Assembly (NCBI RefSeq): GCF_035083965.1
Contig: NC_089722.1
Span: forward strand, 17,874,642-17,938,641
From: Branchiostoma lanceolatum
Taxonomy: Eukaryota > Chordata > Leptocardii > Amphioxiformes > Branchiostomatidae
Direction: 5' to 3'
DNA: 64,000 bases
This document shows positions 35,701 through 47,200 of the stretch, in pieces; position 1 is the stretch's first letter; each line of letters opens with the position of its first letter. Below the pieces are notes generated by a model. The model was not told the DNA's origin and did no database searches. It saw nothing but the letters and a program-made list of their open reading frames with translations. The translations under genes and the position numbers were made by a program.

Positions 35701-36658
35701 TGTGCATTTTGTCAATTGCAATTTTTTTTAGCTTGTGCCGCTTTGCAAATGCCTGACAAAGTTTGGCGGTCCAAAGTAATGCTCATAAGTCTTTTTGCCC
35801 TCATTTTTGCATGCTTTGCTTTCACCATTCCTTTTCCTACTTTGTTGGTTTTGAATTAGACTCTACCAGTCTCCCCCGGTCGCTGGGAAAATAGTAGAAA
35901 TTGGCCAAATAGAGTCAAATGTTTGAAGGGAGTCGGCTACAGAGAGAGGGTAAAATTGGCAACCGAGGAGACTGTTAAAAGTCGGTGCCTTCTTTGATCG
36001 GCACTAATGACTATCTAATAGGTGCAAAGTAGCTAAATGATCCTTTTATTGCTCTGCGAGCAGACCGTGACAGAACAGACAAGCCCAGGACAATTGTAAC
36101 AGGAAGTGCCTTGTCTGTCATCAGAATTTGTTTTGCCCATCAAAACAACACTCTAACACGTTGGGTTGGCCAAAAAAAGGACAAATCTCATTGATATTTG
36201 TTACAATAGTCGTGTCTTGAAGAACTTGTTATATGTTTGCTAACCTTCGCTGATCGACAAGGCACCCAAGCCGCAAGCCCAAACCGCACGCCCAAACCGC
36301 TAGTCTCTACCAGACTCGGTTGCCAATTTGACCCTCTCCGTAGCCGATTCCCTTCAAACATTTGACTCTATTTGGCCAATTTCTACTATTTTCCCAGCGA
36401 CCGGGGGAGACTGGTAGAGTCTAGTTTTGAATACGCTTTCCCTACAGAGTTCTGATTCCCAGTCTTCGATGCATCTTCCACCCACCTCTTGTCATCAAAC
36501 TCCACGAAGGCGAACGGCGGACCCCTGCCGATCTTGAGATCGACGTGGATGATCTTGCCGTACTTCCAGAAGACGTCCTTGATGTCCTCTTCACGCACCT
36601 CGGGTGGGAGGTTCCCCACATAGATGCGGCAGTCGTTGTTTCCGTAGAAATTAGACAT
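32702..36658 (-). CDS. SRSF1: SRSF1/SRSF9-type serine/arginine-rich splicing factor, copy A, 250 aa
   Basis: Exons: 36658-36486, 35237-35044, 34429-34257, 32914-32702 (TAA); phases 2, 1, 0. RRM1 spans about residues 10-85 with RNP2 RIYVGNL and RNP1 PPFAFVEF. A linker holds about eleven glycines in a row (plus-strand GCC/ACC repeat at 35098-35135). The pseudo-RRM2 carries the family hallmark [16 protein letters not shown] and ends [16 protein letters not shown]. The RS tail is short, with [16 protein letters not shown]. Such proteins bind exonic enhancers and recruit U1/U2 factors in the nucleus, and shuttle to the cytoplasm. RRM1 and tail resemble human SRSF1 more than SRSF9, but position matches SRSF9, so I treat it as an ancestral SRSF1/9 gene. 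Intron 1 contains a MULE-like element and intron 2 a partial copy of exon 2. Confidence 0.93.
34832..35079 (-). repeat. Tandem duplication covering the 3' end of SRSF-A exon 2; the intronic copy is a dead pseudo-exon
   Basis: Unit 34832-34949 repeats 34951-35079. Both contain TTTCAAGTGAGAAAAACAAG and CAAGACTCTGTACTCG.ACC then CCGGGAGG. On the minus strand the intronic unit still encodes SRR.EYRVL but lacks the block GGTTTCAGGTGACTTG that holds the functional donor, so it cannot be spliced as the real exon is. Confidence 0.75.
35098..35135 (-). repeat. Coding trinucleotide repeat (poly-glycine linker)
   Basis: GCC/ACC repeats on the plus strand read as GGC/GGT glycine codons in exon 2 of SRSF-A. 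Human SRSF1 has a glycine-rich linker at the same place. Confidence 0.85.
35425..35575 (+). repeat. Fragment of the CTCTACCAG foldback/MULE-like family
   Basis: It contains GAATTCGGCAGAAAAAGGAA and AGCCAGTAGAGTCAGTCCAC and ends GTCTGGTAGAGACTAG. The middle blocks also occur at about 24740-24830 inside the composite transposon, so the two share a repeat family. Confidence 0.55.
35857..36423 (+). mobile_element. MULE/foldback-like non-autonomous transposon (567 bp) with 9-bp TSD
   Basis: Terminal inverted repeats of about 120 bp begin TAGACTCTACCAGTCTCCCC and end GGGGGAGACTGGTAGAGTCTA, continuing through TTTGGCCAATTTCTACTATT and GAAGGGAGTCGGCTAC. GTTTTGAAT is duplicated at 35848-35856 and 36424-36432. 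A 9-bp TSD with long TIRs is typical of Mutator-like elements. It lies in intron 1 of SRSF-A, about 60 bp from the exon 1 donor. No transposase is present. Confidence 0.85.
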
Positions 36659-37934
36659 TTCGATCTTGTTTGCTTGGTGTTTTCTTTAAGTTGTCAGAGC
36701 TATAGGGAGAAAGAGGATCACAAATTGTGATAAGTTTGTTGCGTTCCGTCCACTGGATCTTACCCTTACGTTGACACTTGAGGATATTGAATCGGTGAAG
36801 AGGGCCACTTCCATCCAACTTTGTCTTGGAATTTGACAGTAGTTAACAAAACCCAACATTTACATACGTAACATAGACATCGTCAATATTGCACCCTGTG
36901 GGAATAGAATTTCAGCGGTATCTTTGGTGGCTTCTACTCAAAATGTCCATAAAAATGTTCAACAATTGTGATTTAAAAAACATGTACTAATACATGTTTG
37001 TTTTATTTGAAGGTCTATCACTCTATGAGTATGAATCATAGTATGATATTCCCGTGGTTAACGTGATTTGCTAGTGCATATTTCCAGCCCAGTATAAGAC
37101 TGTTCGCCCAAAGCTGCCATGCCACGTTGTAGGCTTCAAATCATAATCCTGTATAGATTAAATGGATGGTTGGGGGTAAGGGGAGACCGTAACGTAAACA
37201 AAATTTGGCTTGTTTTATTATGTTAATCGCAAAGCCAATTACACTCCGTTTAGTGTCCTTCTGAAAAAGAAACGTGCAAACTACAGCTTGTTTCGTCATC
37301 TTTCCCCTTTAAAAATACTTAAACTGACCTCTGATCATCATAGGTCAAGGTTCTATTCCCCTACGGCCTTGGTAAGGTCACAAACAACCCTCCCAAATTC
37401 AAAACAGTGGGGGTAGCTTTGTTGAACAAAAAACGTCAGTTTAGTTTACATTTAGTCCTACACATAAACCCAATGGTACCAAAGACAGTGGCAGAACAAT
37501 TTCAGGCTTTCGTGAGCCGCAAGATTTGAGAAATTTCGCGGAAAGTTTATCTTGTTTCACGGCTTGGCCGACGCCCCACACATCGGGGCGGGCGTAACGT
37601 ACAAAGAACCCGCCATCACAAGAGTAAACTTCGAACAAAAATCGTCATCCAGGAGCACAATTATCGGTATAGGTGAATTCCGCACAATCTACATATTCTT
37701 ACGAAGGTATCGAACGTTTTATTATAGCCTATTTAAGCCAATAGCGGCAAAAAAAATCAAGAAAGACTTTGATAACCTTACCTTGGAACTTCCTTCTCAA
37801 AATGGCGGGTTCGTCAATGCACGCCGCTCATTAATTCTCGTGAATTCTCGCGAGGCTTACCGACAAAGGCCGATCTATTCCGAACATCTGTCCACGTTAG
37901 CCTCGGTAGCAATCGGCAAGGTTCCATAAATCTT

Positions 37935-38015
37935 CTGGCCCCAAGCAGAGGAATGGGTTTTTGACGTGTCTTTTAGGCGTTTTTGTAGCGACTTTCTATT
38001 TTGTCCCGTTTTCTT
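37935..38015 (+). repeat. Half-copy of the CTCTCCAAGCAGAGG element family
   Basis: CCAAGCAGAGGAATGGGTTT, TTTTGACGTGTCTTTTAGGC and GACTTTCTATTTTGTCC match the left arm of the intact element at 63078-63273. The right arm is missing. Confidence 0.6.
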
Positions 38016-41000
38016 TATGTCGCCAACCCACACAAAGTTGTAGCTATTGTGTTTTCTATTGTGCCTTTCCTTTTGTCGTGTCTGTCGTAATATAAATTGT
38101 CTTTACCTCCTAGGTATGATCCGAAATTTGTATCCAACTAATGATCACTAATGCTAGATCCTTTCCAGCTCCATCTACTTTTAGATACTGGAAACGGTTT
38201 AATTTGAGATATTTTCATTACTTGCACGTATTGACTGGAAACACTTTATGTTGTATGTTGTAGAAATTGTATATTGTTGTACCATAAATATGTAATGATA
38301 TATGTTGATAGAGTTATTAGGACTCAAATGACTGTGTATCTCTGTTATATTGTATCTGACCCTTACCTCTTCCCTCATGACCTCAATGAAAAGCGGCCTG
38401 CGTGCCGATTTGAGCTTATCATGAATAAACAAAGGTTCAAACAAACAAACACTAGCAGTAGCAATCCGGGTCCTATTACGTGTATTATGAATATTTGCAC
38501 TTGAAAATGGAATATGATGCCTACAATGATTTTTTTTTACCCCCGCGTTAACGGGCCCCTTAATTTCTATGAAAACCCTGTAATTGCCAGGAAATTTTGC
38601 ATCGTTATCGACAGACAGTGGAGCACACAATGTACTAGTAACATAAGTTGAATCATGAATGGACGGGTACTTGTGGTACATCGAACCCCGATATTTCCAA
38701 TCACTTTCTTTTTTCATTTTTTCTCTTTCCCTTTTCATCGATCTGTTTCGAAGTCTTTTCAATTGTCTTTTAATCATGCATATATTTTAATCATGTTCGT
38801 TACATTCGTTGTGTCGTGTACGTGTGTTTTCTTCTTAAGGTTCACTTTTTTACGTCATGAAAGAGCACATTTCCTTCATTCCTGTCACAATATGTAAATT
38901 TGTATTGACATATAGTTACTATGCCATCATACTTATATCTATACTTTTTTCCATATCGAAGTAGCTTTCTTATGGATGGAAAGTTTTAAACATACTTCCA
39001 AAAAAGTGTCTAACTTACTCAACCAACAAGTGCAAGAACAGAGCCAACATTGTAGTGAATAATCTCGGTTATTTATTTGAAAATGTCCCTTACAATGATT
39101 ACACTTTAGAAGGTTAGTCTACTAGCACATACAATTAAAAAACACCGTCGTTCAACGTTTTCATTTCTGTCAGTAACAATGTACAAAATAGGTTAGTTAA
39201 TATACATGTTTCATCGTTCAAGCAACGATCACTAGCTTCTAAAGCATACAGAAATATAAGTTAGATAGAGTGATAAATAAATAGATGTATAAATAGAAAT
39301 ATCAATAAATAGACATCAGAGGAATACATAGAAGATATGATCAGATGAAACACTAAGTGCTTCAAATGTTTCGTATATATAACATTTCTTCCACACAATT
39401 TAAATATTGTGAACATTTCTCTGATTATAAATAGATAATGAATAAATAGATAGCTCGATGCCCACGAATACACAATGGCAGGCAAAGAAGTTACAATATT
39501 TGCACTTTTGTCCCGGTTCTTAATATCATAACAAAGTTACACAAACAGAATCGCTACATTTTTCACCACTTAGTAACTATCAACAGATTAAATGGCTGAT
39601 ATGGCAAATGAAAGATATGATGGCTACTTTAGGTATGGGGTGTTCAGAAGAATGATTGTACAAATTTTCATTTTAACATGAATTACACCGTAGTCGTTCG
39701 CCGTCATACTAGTAATCTATATGACCTCCAGCATGCAACCAACTGCATGGGTTATGTGTACCCATAAAATGCCTACGTGATAGTGGGGATGACGTAGCTA
39801 TTTTGTGGGTACTCGGGACCTTTGGCGTTTTTTGTTTTGTTTTTTCCAGTCCAAATTGTTCAAAGCCTTGAAATGTTTACTGCTGGGTAGGTTACGTCAT
39901 AAGCGAACCGTAACGCCAATGGGATAGGAGGGGGTTGGAGAATATTATTTTTAGTAGTTGAGAATCAATCGTTTTAAACAACATTGAGTGAATCAGATGA
40001 CAAACTTTGTTCAAAATGTCTGTTGAACGTTGTAGCCACTTTACAAATGGGCTACTCTAGATTATATGAATTTATGACGTCAAATCCACGTTTAGACATG
40101 CATTTTCGCATTCCCTCCGGAGTTTCGGCTGCTTTATCACGAAGACAAGCCTGGTAGCGACTGGCTCAAATCAAACTGGCCACTTGTCTTCTGTACACGT
40201 CAAATCGAATCCAGAGATTCGACTGCTCATCTTTCTGATAAATTTCGCAGACGGCCCCCAAACTTGACAGTTATGATTTGATGAATATGACACCTTGATA
40301 TTAGGCGACATCTTGACAGATTTTTCGTGATGACGCTTTGTGTGATTTTTACACAGCCAAGTGAACATGTATAGAAGGCAGCCAGTTGCTTGAGGGGGGT
40401 GGGTCTTGCCAGGCGCTACGCATCAATAGATTGAACCATCACCATCGACACCAAAATACCACCACCGATCATGCAACACCACAGACGTTAGTTACCACCA
40501 CCATTGGGGCACCAATATGGCATCCAGTTGAGTTGTAGTTAATGAACCTGAAAGAGGGAATAAGCACGGGGGCATCTCTTCTGTATGTTTCTCTTTCGCT
40601 TGTCCTTTAACAGTTACAGGTATCAAGAACTTTGAAAGACGAGCGAACGAGAAAGAGCAGTTGAGGGTTACGTCCCCTTTCCTCTTTGGATCATTAGTAA
40701 CAACTATTTCTAGGAGCGTCCGATATCACAACCTTTGATTGGAAAACATCAAAACATTTCATTGTATTTTCATAAGTCTATACACGCATTGTGTCTAAAA
40801 ATAGAATGTACCAAAACTCACGATTAAAAAATTCCGTAATCATTATCACTTTGACTGGGAATTCATTTCGCCAGTGGTTGCATAAAGGAATTTCGTTGGT
40901 TGTGAAATACGGAATACCGGACGCTCCCTTATACAATGCGGTTAAAAGTGTGAGGAAAGGACGAGCCTCGCATTACCTCCCGGAGGAAGGCAAGCGTGTG

Positions 41001-41375
41001 GCCCGCGTGCATTTTAGTGCTGGTTAATCAAAAGTTAATCACAGACGTCTCTAACTCTAAAACATTTCATGCATAACCATGCCATGCGGTTGGGTTAATG
41101 TCATGCGAACAGTGCTGCACGGTCACGCCAGCAAGTAGCTTGGTAACCATTCTTTCTACCGTCCCGTGAAACCAACCCCGTAAAATTCACCGGCGTGCGC
41201 TAGTGAACTTGGCGGGCGAGCAACACTCCCCGCACCGCAGAGATACCGGGGAACTTACGGTGGTGTGGTTACCAGGCTACTACAGCAAAGTCACATGCAA
41301 GTCAGTAACGGCGTCAAGCGCCCGATTGGTTAATATCGTTAACTCAGTTAGTAAACAAGTTAGTATTTGTTATGG

Positions 41376-41560
41376 CGAGTCACTGAATCAGTGATTCTTA
41401 ATAAGTAGTAGAGCACATTTCATACCATATTCATTTTTTTCTCGGCAGTCAGAAAAGTGTGTCCCAGACGAGTCACTGAATCAGTGATCATTGATTAGTA
41501 GTAGAACATATTTCATTTCATGTACAATTTTTCTCGGCAATCAGAAAACTGTGTCCCAAG
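41376..41560 (+). repeat. 93-bp direct tandem duplication
   Basis: CGAGTCACTGAATCAGTGAT starts at 41376 and again at 41469. Both units continue with AGTAGTAGA.CA.ATTTCAT and TTTCTCGGCA.TCAGAAAA. TCACTGAATCAGTGA within each unit is itself a palindrome. Confidence 0.8.
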
Positions 41561-44249
41561 CTTTGCCCCACACCACGCGGCCACGCCACCCCCTTACAAT
41601 ATTTCCTCTTGTTCTGAGGCTGAATGCTAACACACTTTCGGTCTTGTAATTAATAAACGTCATTTCTCATAGATATGTTATGGTTTCTTCTAAAACATTT
41701 TTTCAATGGTTCAAAAGCTTTACCTCGTATAATTGAATGAAATTCTATTTTTCACAAAATGGAAAATTCATTAAACAAGTTCACGTATTAGTAGTTCCGT
41801 GTGATTTTCAATTTTCACAGTGGACATCATAACATGTGTCCATTTAGCACAAGTTAGTAAAGTGTTAGTAGTAAGCGTTAATACCAGCAGTTAGTAAAAT
41901 TGACTTGGTTACATCAGTTAGATTCTCTCACTTTTCCATAGCCTACCCAGCAGTGTGTCTCATTTCCAACTTCTATTATAAAGTCCGGTGATAAGGAGGA
42001 ATAAACAGCATCGACTACGGTGTCACAAGAGTCGTTATATGTTCTCAGGCGATCTGTTGCCTGTTGTCAAAACTTGAATTGAAGTTTGGATGGAATTAAA
42101 CCACCGTGTTCACCATGAATGCTGCTACGAACCTGTTATACAGCCAAACCTGTACCAGTGATCACCTCTACATAATGACCACCTGGCAAATGTGACCACT
42201 TTTCTGTGGTCCATTAGATAATTTTTAACAATGATACGAGCCTTTCGAGTCCGGTCTAAAGTGACCACCTGTCCACATAGACTAGATTTTATCAGTCAAC
42301 TGAGTGGTCTTCTTGGGCAGGTTTGACTGTAACATACCAGCATACCAAACTGGTAGCATCTCTTTAGTCAATCAATCGGCCATATTTACGCCATTTTGAA
42401 TCGCCTCATACTCAATTTGTACAATATAAGGAATGCATGGATATCTTATGCTCTCGAATGTGGCTTGTAAGTTTTCAGAATCCAAATATATAGCACCGAC
42501 TCCCTTTGGTAATGACCTCTACATTTGGCCTTTCTAGATGAAAATCGAGGGTGCATGGCTTTACAGAAAATAACGTGCAAATGATATATACAGTGATATC
42601 GATATACACGAATAATCTCGTACAGTGTTGAATAAATTAACGTAAAGACATACAAATATCCATATGTACTTGCAACAGTTGAATCAGTGGTCACATTTGG
42701 ATACATCTCAAGCAATCTCTACGCTTTCTTTGCTCTGTTTCGAATCTACGAATAAATATATATATTAAAATCTTACGTTGGGTGAGGACCCTATAGCTAT
42801 ACTGTACACACTTTCGAGTAAGTCGCAACTGCTCTATGTTTTAGTATGACTCTACGAGGCATAAAAAGGAGGATCTCTACCATAAAACTATGAAACTATG
42901 CAAAAACACCGGTTTGCAATAAACAACTACGACTACTGTGTTTAAGCTCTGAATGGGCATATTAAAGACTAAATCCTCACTATTGTAGTTATACAACTAT
43001 ATACTATTTCTGGACGGCGTTATACTGGGGCTTTAGCAAAGTACGTTAACGTTTTGCTGTAGTTGATCACCTATATGGCTGGCAAGAATACAGCAAGGAA
43101 CGAATATATTAACATCAAAGGTTATGTACATCTTTACTACAGCGTACGCTTTCGGCATACAGCTCCGAAAAACGCGGCTGATAAAATATGGGAAACCCGC
43201 CAGGGGTTCCATCGTCCTTACGTCATCGCTTACGTCATGATTGTCACGTGAAAGCCTAGCTCTACTGTCACTCCATGAAAACTGTACGTTCTGTCATGAT
43301 TGATAACGCGGTGTCTACGGACTTCTGATTACGGGATAAGACTCCTTATCTTCACAACGCAGCCGAAAAAGCTCATTTGAGTGAGGCTATATATATATCA
43401 ACGGAAATGTATGCACGGTAAGGTGGCATTAGTTGTGCTTTCGACGGATAGCTTCGGCGGTCGGGAGCGTGCGATTCAGTTATTTAATTTTTGTTCATGA
43501 GCATATATCAAATGGAATATATCAAAGAATTAATGAGTTAAGGTTGGGAATGTTAATGGCAACCAGGATTGATATAGCTCATTTTGATGGGTTCTTGTTC
43601 TGTGTCGGGGCCCGGTATGCAACAACGCGGAAGGGGGTCAAATTTATAGTACTAATCAGAAACTGAGGGAAAAGGGTCAACTGCACTCTTCTTCATCTGC
43701 CGGTTCTAACTTATGCCCCAAACATATTTTTTTGAATGTTGAATTTCATCTTTCAGATTAGTGAAAGTACACGGTACTGCCTGTATGGCCTCGTCTGTGC
43801 ATGAGGTGTTTTCTTTCAGTTGTTACTGGCTACCAAATATTTAACAGAGGAAGGTTGCCATTTTGAGTATGATACTCCCGACAAATGTATGTAGGTACGA
43901 GAATGAGGACCCATTCACATACGGCGTATGATCGTCGTACGATTGCATCAAACTGAGGACATCAGTCTTGGAATAGTCGTGCAGCTGTCGCGCAAAATTA
44001 GACTTTCTTGTTATGAAAAAAAGGCTGTCTTAGATCCTTGTAGATAATATCACTGATCTATCGGTGGCAATGACAGTATCCAATTCCAACTAACAATAGC
44101 AGTATTATTTGCCAACGAGATTACCTTGCTTGGTGGTTGGCTCTGTCACAGCCTAATTGACAATACAAAGATCACGATTAAAATCCTACGACGACCTACG
44201 ACGAATGTGACTACGCCAGCAGTGAGGATATATCGGACTTTCCTCAAAC

Positions 44250-47200
44250 CTACGAACGGGAACGGGATCGGGACCGCTGCGGGCTGTACCGAGGGGACGA
44301 GCGGGACCGGCGGCGGTGGGAGAAGCTGGGAGACCGGCTGCGACTGCGGCTGGCTCGGCGGGGGCTCCCTCCCGACGGGTGGTAGTCTTCCTTCACTCTG
44401 ATGTACGAGGTCTCTCCCTGGGGGTGGGGGAACAGCGGGGAAAATAACAGCAGTTCCCTGTACTTTACAGCCGACTCTTTTGTGACGGAATTTTAACAGT
44501 GCTGTACTTATACATGTAGCTAAGCTGTAGTCTGGTACCCAAACCTATTATAGCTATCTAATCGCCTCTTTCGTTCTCTCCTCGAGAGAGGGCGAAATTA
44601 AAAACATTAATGAAAGAAACTTGGCAACAATAATAGGCTTGGCTACCAGGCTAGCTATGTACTAGGCACTAGCAGATCCAGAATTTCTAATTAGATGGGA
44701 AGAAATAGCCTGACTACCAAAAGCCCTTCAGTTTAAAACCTAGTGCAGAAGAATGATGCACCAGCAGAGACTCATCGACTAGCTATCGACACGCTTTGAC
44801 AGGATCTAGAATAACAAAACTGATTTCGTGAGAAGACTGATTCTTCAAGGGCTAGCTATCTTAAAGCTATTGAAAGAAATAAACTGAAAAGACATCACAA
44901 GCCATCCCACTCGTATTCACAGACAGTTCGCAGCAGTGCATAGGTACACGCGTTACTTCACGGCATTCACACAGCAGCTGGTTAGCTGGAAAGTCAATAT
45001 TTTATCATTAGAAAATACGTGTGAAGTTAGAGAGTGTGAAATGTATTTATTAGTTCGTGATTTGTATATATTTTTGCAGTGATTTTCACAAGGAATTAAA
45101 CGTTGACAAACCGGATTGCCGAATTAGCACCAAGGACAGGTTGTTAAACACATGTTGAGAAACTTTGTTGTCCACTTTACATGTACCTTTAGTGTGTGAT
45201 TTCCTGAAGTCCTCGGCTTCTCCTTGTTTCCAGGTTGCTGTAAGTATTGCCTAATCATTATGTTTGTCCAGAAACAGGAGAATGTGGTCTTTAAGAGAGT
45301 TTTCGGTCGCAAGTCCTTGAGTCGATTTCATAAAAGAAACCAGAGCTCCTCTCTCTTAATTTCCATATGGTTTGGTTTTAAACCCAAAATAAATCAGATA
45401 ATCAAACGACCGACGTCATTAACCATTTACATGAAATAATACGTAAGCAGCATAACTGATATCTTTCCCAGGTGTGGTTTTCTGGCATTGCAGGGTTTTT
45501 TTTCAAAACTTGAATAATTGCAGGTTCATACTAGTATCTATCAGGCCCTTGCCACGGTTCACGTATTGGTAAAATAACTTTGAAAGAGAAAATGCCGTCA
45601 TTTTTCTTAAAGTTTTAGTACAATATAGACAAATTGTACCAACCTCATGCGATCTGAACTTGGAATCGTCCAGCTGCTTGACGGCGTACTTCATGTCTTC
45701 GTAGTTGAGGAACTCCACGACTCCCGTGCCGTCTCTGAAGACGTCGGCGTAGCACACGTCGCCAGCTTCCCGCATGTGATCCTTCAAGTCCTGCCAGCTG
45801 CCGGTAGGGGGCAACCCTGGGAAGAGAGGGAGAAAGAACGGAAGTCAGTCGACATCACAGAAAGTTTCTTGATCTAACACCATAGACACAAAGACACGTG
45901 GTGGTGATAAACTCGTATCCCTTTCAATGAAAGTAACATGTTATTGATTAAGACAACAAAGCTCAACTAACAACGTTTACTTAATCTCAACAAAAAAAGC
46001 CAACGATATCAACCAAATTCAACCCCATATCACTTTTTTCTCCTGGCACAGCCGAGTCAATATAGATGACTAACATAGTAATTTCAAACACCTGTCATTG
46101 TGTTTGTACTTTGAAAAATTTCCGTTGAAATAAAAACAAAAATCCGATAGCTAATAGGCATATACCCGAAGCAAAATAACTTCTACCATCAGAAAAATAA
46201 TGAAGTCTGACCGTCTGACCAAGACTCGCACAACATACAAGCGCCTCGGATATAGCGTATTCATGAAACATCACATGGCCAACTAATAGACTAGCTATAA
46301 TCCCAGGCAGGTTCTCTATCCACAGACACACACGTAAGCTATGCGAAATCCCATGTGTGCGCTTTTAACGAGCCCCATAAGAAATTATGCCTGGTCTCAT
46401 TGATTATCAAACGCACTGTGGTCGGCGCAATTGACTCTATCTAAACTTCCTTTAAAGATCAGATCAGCATTGGGCGTATCAAAAGGACTATTTAAAGGTT
46501 CAAAGTCCGTTGATTTAATTTGCTTTACTGTGACATGTTGATCTCTATGATTGTCGTAGCGTATTGTTAGTCGTACACTAAGTGACTATAAGATGGCTGT
46601 GTTGCGCTCCAAGTGCACGCATTACTGTAAGTTTTAACATTTTCGCGGTGGTTTAATGTTCACAGTTTTCGTGGTGACCTCTCTACCGCAATATAAAAAC
46701 CACCACGACAATGCTTGTTCTGTCTTCTGCCTGCCTACCTAATTGTCTCAACCGCGAAGTTAGAACCATCGCGAACACTGCATTTTCACCCGTCCTACCG
46801 CGAAATCAAATCCTCGCGAACTTTACATTACACATGTAGCAGTGCAGTTACGACCTTTAAAGGTGACAGACATTTATCTCGTGGCATTTTGGTCAGCTAC
46901 GGGTGTTGTTATCCGTCTCATCGCCCAGTTGAACGGTACAATCTAAATCATTAGCGGTGAAACCTCTTAGTAATGCCTGTATTCTGTGCAGAAAGCGATT
47001 TAAGCGCCTGAGCAAGTAATGAGCACTCAATGTGCACAACTCTGGGATAGTCCGTAAGCCCCATTTTCTGGCCGAGTTGAGTTGAGTTGATCTGAAATGT
47101 AGGCATGATGTGTTCTGACGAAAGAGACACTGAAAAAACCAAACCAAGGGATTGCGACTGTAGTCAGACTACCACATCAAACAATTGCGGTTGCCTTTAC

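Larger units (their letters stand above)
36659..44249. other. Region between the two SRSF genes, including the SRSF-B 3' UTR
   Basis: No exon of a recognised gene is seen in 7.6 kb. The part nearest 36659 is the SRSF-A promoter and 5' UTR; the part nearest 44249 is the SRSF-B 3' UTR, whose end cannot be placed. It holds a fragment of the 63078-type element at 37935-38015, AT-rich sequence with AATAGATA-like repeats at 39250-39450, and a 93-bp tandem duplication at 41376-41560. Confidence 0.4.

Noticed and set aside
38199-38777. 192-codon minus-strand open frame between the SRSF genes
   Set aside because: The Lys/Arg-rich start and AT-rich codons show no recognisable domain, and no splice-linked partner exons were found.
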